Of a stretch of DNA of 64,000 nt, positions 61,901 to 64,000 are shown piece after piece. Source of the DNA: Acanthornis magna. Taxonomy: Eukaryota; Chordata; Aves; Passeriformes; Acanthizidae. The position numbers and the translations under genes are program-made. The stretch spans positions 14,441,501 to 14,505,500 of the forward strand of contig JAWUZG010000036.1 in NCBI GenBank assembly GCA_036785705.1, written 5' to 3'. The notes under the pieces are model-generated. The model had not been told where the DNA came from and did no database searches. It saw only the letters and a list, made by a program, of their open reading frames with translations. Position 1 is the first letter of the stretch. Each line of letters begins with the position of its first letter.

Positions 61901-63333
61901 TATTTAGCAATTTTTCATGACATGTAATCAATAGCAAGGATCTAAATATACATCCGATCTCACTTGTCTTGTATACAGCAAGTAAATAGAGGAGGGGCTT
62001 CTATGGACAGCAATTTCCTATTTCTGTTACCATGTTCTGATTACACTTCACAGGTCCATAAAGCTGCTTTCTCCCACATTACACAACAGTGCTTGAGAAG
62101 ACAAACCTTGGCAAACCTCCTCATTTTTAAGCTGACCAGCCTACAAAATGGTGAATTTCACTGTTTTCTCCTCACCCATTTACAGGAGCTAGTTTTCTCA
62201 CAATGATGATGGGTTTTTGTGCTTAGGTGGCTAAGCCATTTCACAACGCCCAGTAAATGTGTGAATCACTTTCAGGTCTAAAATAGTTCCTGAAGAATTC
62301 CTGTTAGAAATACAATCAGGATGTGTACATGCATCTAGAAACAGTTACTAGTATATCAATAGCTGCTAGGTAATTGAGTTCAACCATGTACCCACAGAGG
62401 TTTGTAGGAACTTTTGCTAAGTCTTTCTGGGAGTAGGTTCTAGGTCTGACTGACTTTTTTAAACACTTGCAGTTTAAATGTTGTGTTCTCACCAGCACTC
62501 TAAAGACACCCACTCCCTAATCCAAGTCAAAGAACTCAGTCCCTTAAAGCTGCTCCTGGTAACATGTGACATGTTCTGTGTAGGGCTGACAGACCCGTTT
62601 ATTAAATCCTCTCTATCATGCTAGTATATGGACAGATGTACAAGCTCAAACGAACCTGGCCCCTTCTCCACTGCCCTCAAATTTAGAATCAGCCATGTGC
62701 TGACCAAAAAAGGAGCTCTATATTTCTGGGGTAAAAAAGGTTCAAACCACAACATCCATGTCTACAAGGAGCCGAGCATTAGCCCACCATTTCACCACAC
62801 CTTCCTGACCCCTGCTTCCCACACTAAACCCCCTGCAACACGCACAAGTCCCAGCAGCCTGGAAATCCTGCCAGGGAAGGAGTAGTGTGGAGCAGCAGAG
62901 CTAATGAGCCTGGACTTGGCCCTGATGAGAAAGTATTAGAGTTGCAATCTAAGTCAGCCATAAGATCTCAATTAAAAATCGCTTAAATGCTGTGGCCCAG
63001 ATAGGCTTTTCTCAGGTTTAGACACAGCTACTTTATTTCACTAAAATTATTGTCATGTACAAAAATAAAACAAACATAAAATGTATTTCTCATATAATTG
63101 AAACTTTACCAGCTGAATAATTGACTTAAAGAATTATTATTATAGATTAATTATTGCAGAAAAATAAAAGAGAAGCCTGGACCTGCCACTTCCCTGCTGT
63201 GCTTTGTTGGTTATCATTCCACCACTTCCTCCCACACACCCAGGCTGTTTTCTCTGAGTCCCCACTTGCAAGGCATTTGCTAGCACATCATACCTGTTCT
63301 TCTCTATGTATTATCAACATGCCATGGACATGA
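55926..63333. other. Long unique interval, nothing recognised
   Basis: About 7.4 kb with no recognisable gene. The pair of frames at 61,175-61,480 (plus, 101 codons) and 61,215-61,412 (minus) has no domain I know. Poly(A) runs are present near 56,072 and 56,132. Confidence 0.5.
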
Positions 63334-63402
63334 CACTGTTCAGCCTGAGAAGAGAAGGCTCTGGGGAGACGTTAGTGAGTATTTACAGTACTTAACAGGG
63401 TC
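63334..63402 (+). mobile_element. CR1 LINE fragment
   Basis: CACTGTTCAGCCTGAGAAGA followed by GAAGGCTCTGGGGAGACGT and 'TTACAGTACTTAACAGGGTCC' matches a well-known internal CR1 segment in the plus orientation. Only about 70 bp remain. Confidence 0.75.
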
Positions 63403-63412
63403 CTATAAAACT

Positions 63413-64000
63413 CACAGAATCATTGAATCATTTAGGTTGGCAAAAACGTCCAAGATCAAGCCCAGCCTTCGACTGAACACCACCACCACAACTAAACTGT
63501 AGCACTAAGTGTCGTGTCCAGTCCTTCCTTGAACATTTCCAGGGATGGTGACTCCACCACCTCCCTAGCAGCACATCCTAATGCCTGACATTTTATGAAG
63601 AAATACTCCCTGAACCTCCCCCAGCATGGCTGGAGACTGTGTTCTCTTGTCCTGTCACTTGTTACCTGAGAGAAGAGGCCAACCGCCACCTGGCTACGCC
63701 CTCCTTTCAGGCAGTTGTCAAGAGTGATGAGGTCCTCACTGAGACTCTTTTTCTCCAGGCTTCTTCAACCACTCCTCATACGATTTACTCTCTGGAATCT
63801 CCTGCAGCTCTGTTGCCTTTCTCTGGACTCACTCCAGCACCTCTGTCTTCTTTGTCATGACAGACACAGAACCGGACACAGATTCCAGGTGTGGCCTCAC
63901 CAGCACTGAGTACAGGGGGGCAATGGCCACACTAGTTTTGATAGAAACCAGGATGCCATTGGCCTTCTTGGCCACCTGGGCACACCCTGGCTCATATTCA
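63413..64000 (-). mobile_element. CR1 LINE, 3' part, continues past the window
   Basis: Starts CACAGAATCATTGAATCATT and runs as the complement of the CR1 3' end through 'CTCTTGTCCTGTCACTTGTT', 'TTTCTCTGGACTCACTCCAG' and 'GCCATTGGCCTTCTTGGCCA' to the window edge at 64,000. It is diverged from the 15.2- and 37.2-kb copies in the segment that those two share at 98%. Confidence 0.95.

Overview
The window reads as avian nuclear DNA from a gene-poor interval. It is AT-rich, has no long open frame with a recognisable cellular product, and is studded with CR1 LINEs. These are mostly 5'-truncated and have the bird-type 3' end with short ATAGAATC/ATTCTATG-like octamers. It also carries solitary LTRs of several endogenous-retrovirus families that I recognise from bird genomes (ERVL-like and ERVK/ERV1-like). 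The combination points to a bird, probably a neoavian; the species cannot be told from sequence alone. Family names are from recognition, not a database search.

Layout. 0-3.3 kb: a 34-bp tandem duplication, a minus-strand LTR-like block (about 623-1148) and two plus-strand CR1s. 3.3-11.5 kb: essentially unique. 11.5-39.5 kb: a dense graveyard of transposable elements with CR1s near 11.5, 15.2, 20.5, 31.7 and 36.2-39.1 kb and eleven LTRs. 39.5-63.3 kb: mostly unique AT-rich sequence, interrupted by a CR1 split by an LTR (46.5-47.9 kb) and an internally deleted CR1 (54.6-55.9 kb). 63.3-64 kb: a CR1 pair in opposite orientation that runs off the window edge. My element boundaries give roughly 13-14% CR1 and 15% LTR.

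The best-supported biology is the nesting. Four LTRs sit inside older elements, with flanks that rejoin: 15,830-16,914, 36,383-37,244 and 46,656-47,760 in minus-strand CR1s, and 17,714-19,102 in an older minus-strand LTR. Target-site duplications are perfect 5-mers in two cases and near-perfect or decayed in the others. One LTR family is present four times (15.8, 17.7, 33.1, 46.7 kb); three copies differ in the number of internal about 100-150-bp repeats (3, 2 and 1). All visible coding sequence is decayed CR1 ORF2. No intact cellular gene, RNA gene, CRISPR array or operon was found.

I found no new functional system. Items most worth checking are a 198-bp tract about 98% identical between two otherwise diverged CR1s 21.8 kb apart, a perfect 22-bp inverted repeat with a 7-nt loop at 41,440-41,490, a diverged direct duplication at 44.4 and 45.4 kb, short frames inside the four-copy LTR family, and an unidentified minus-strand frame at 24.7-25.3 kb.
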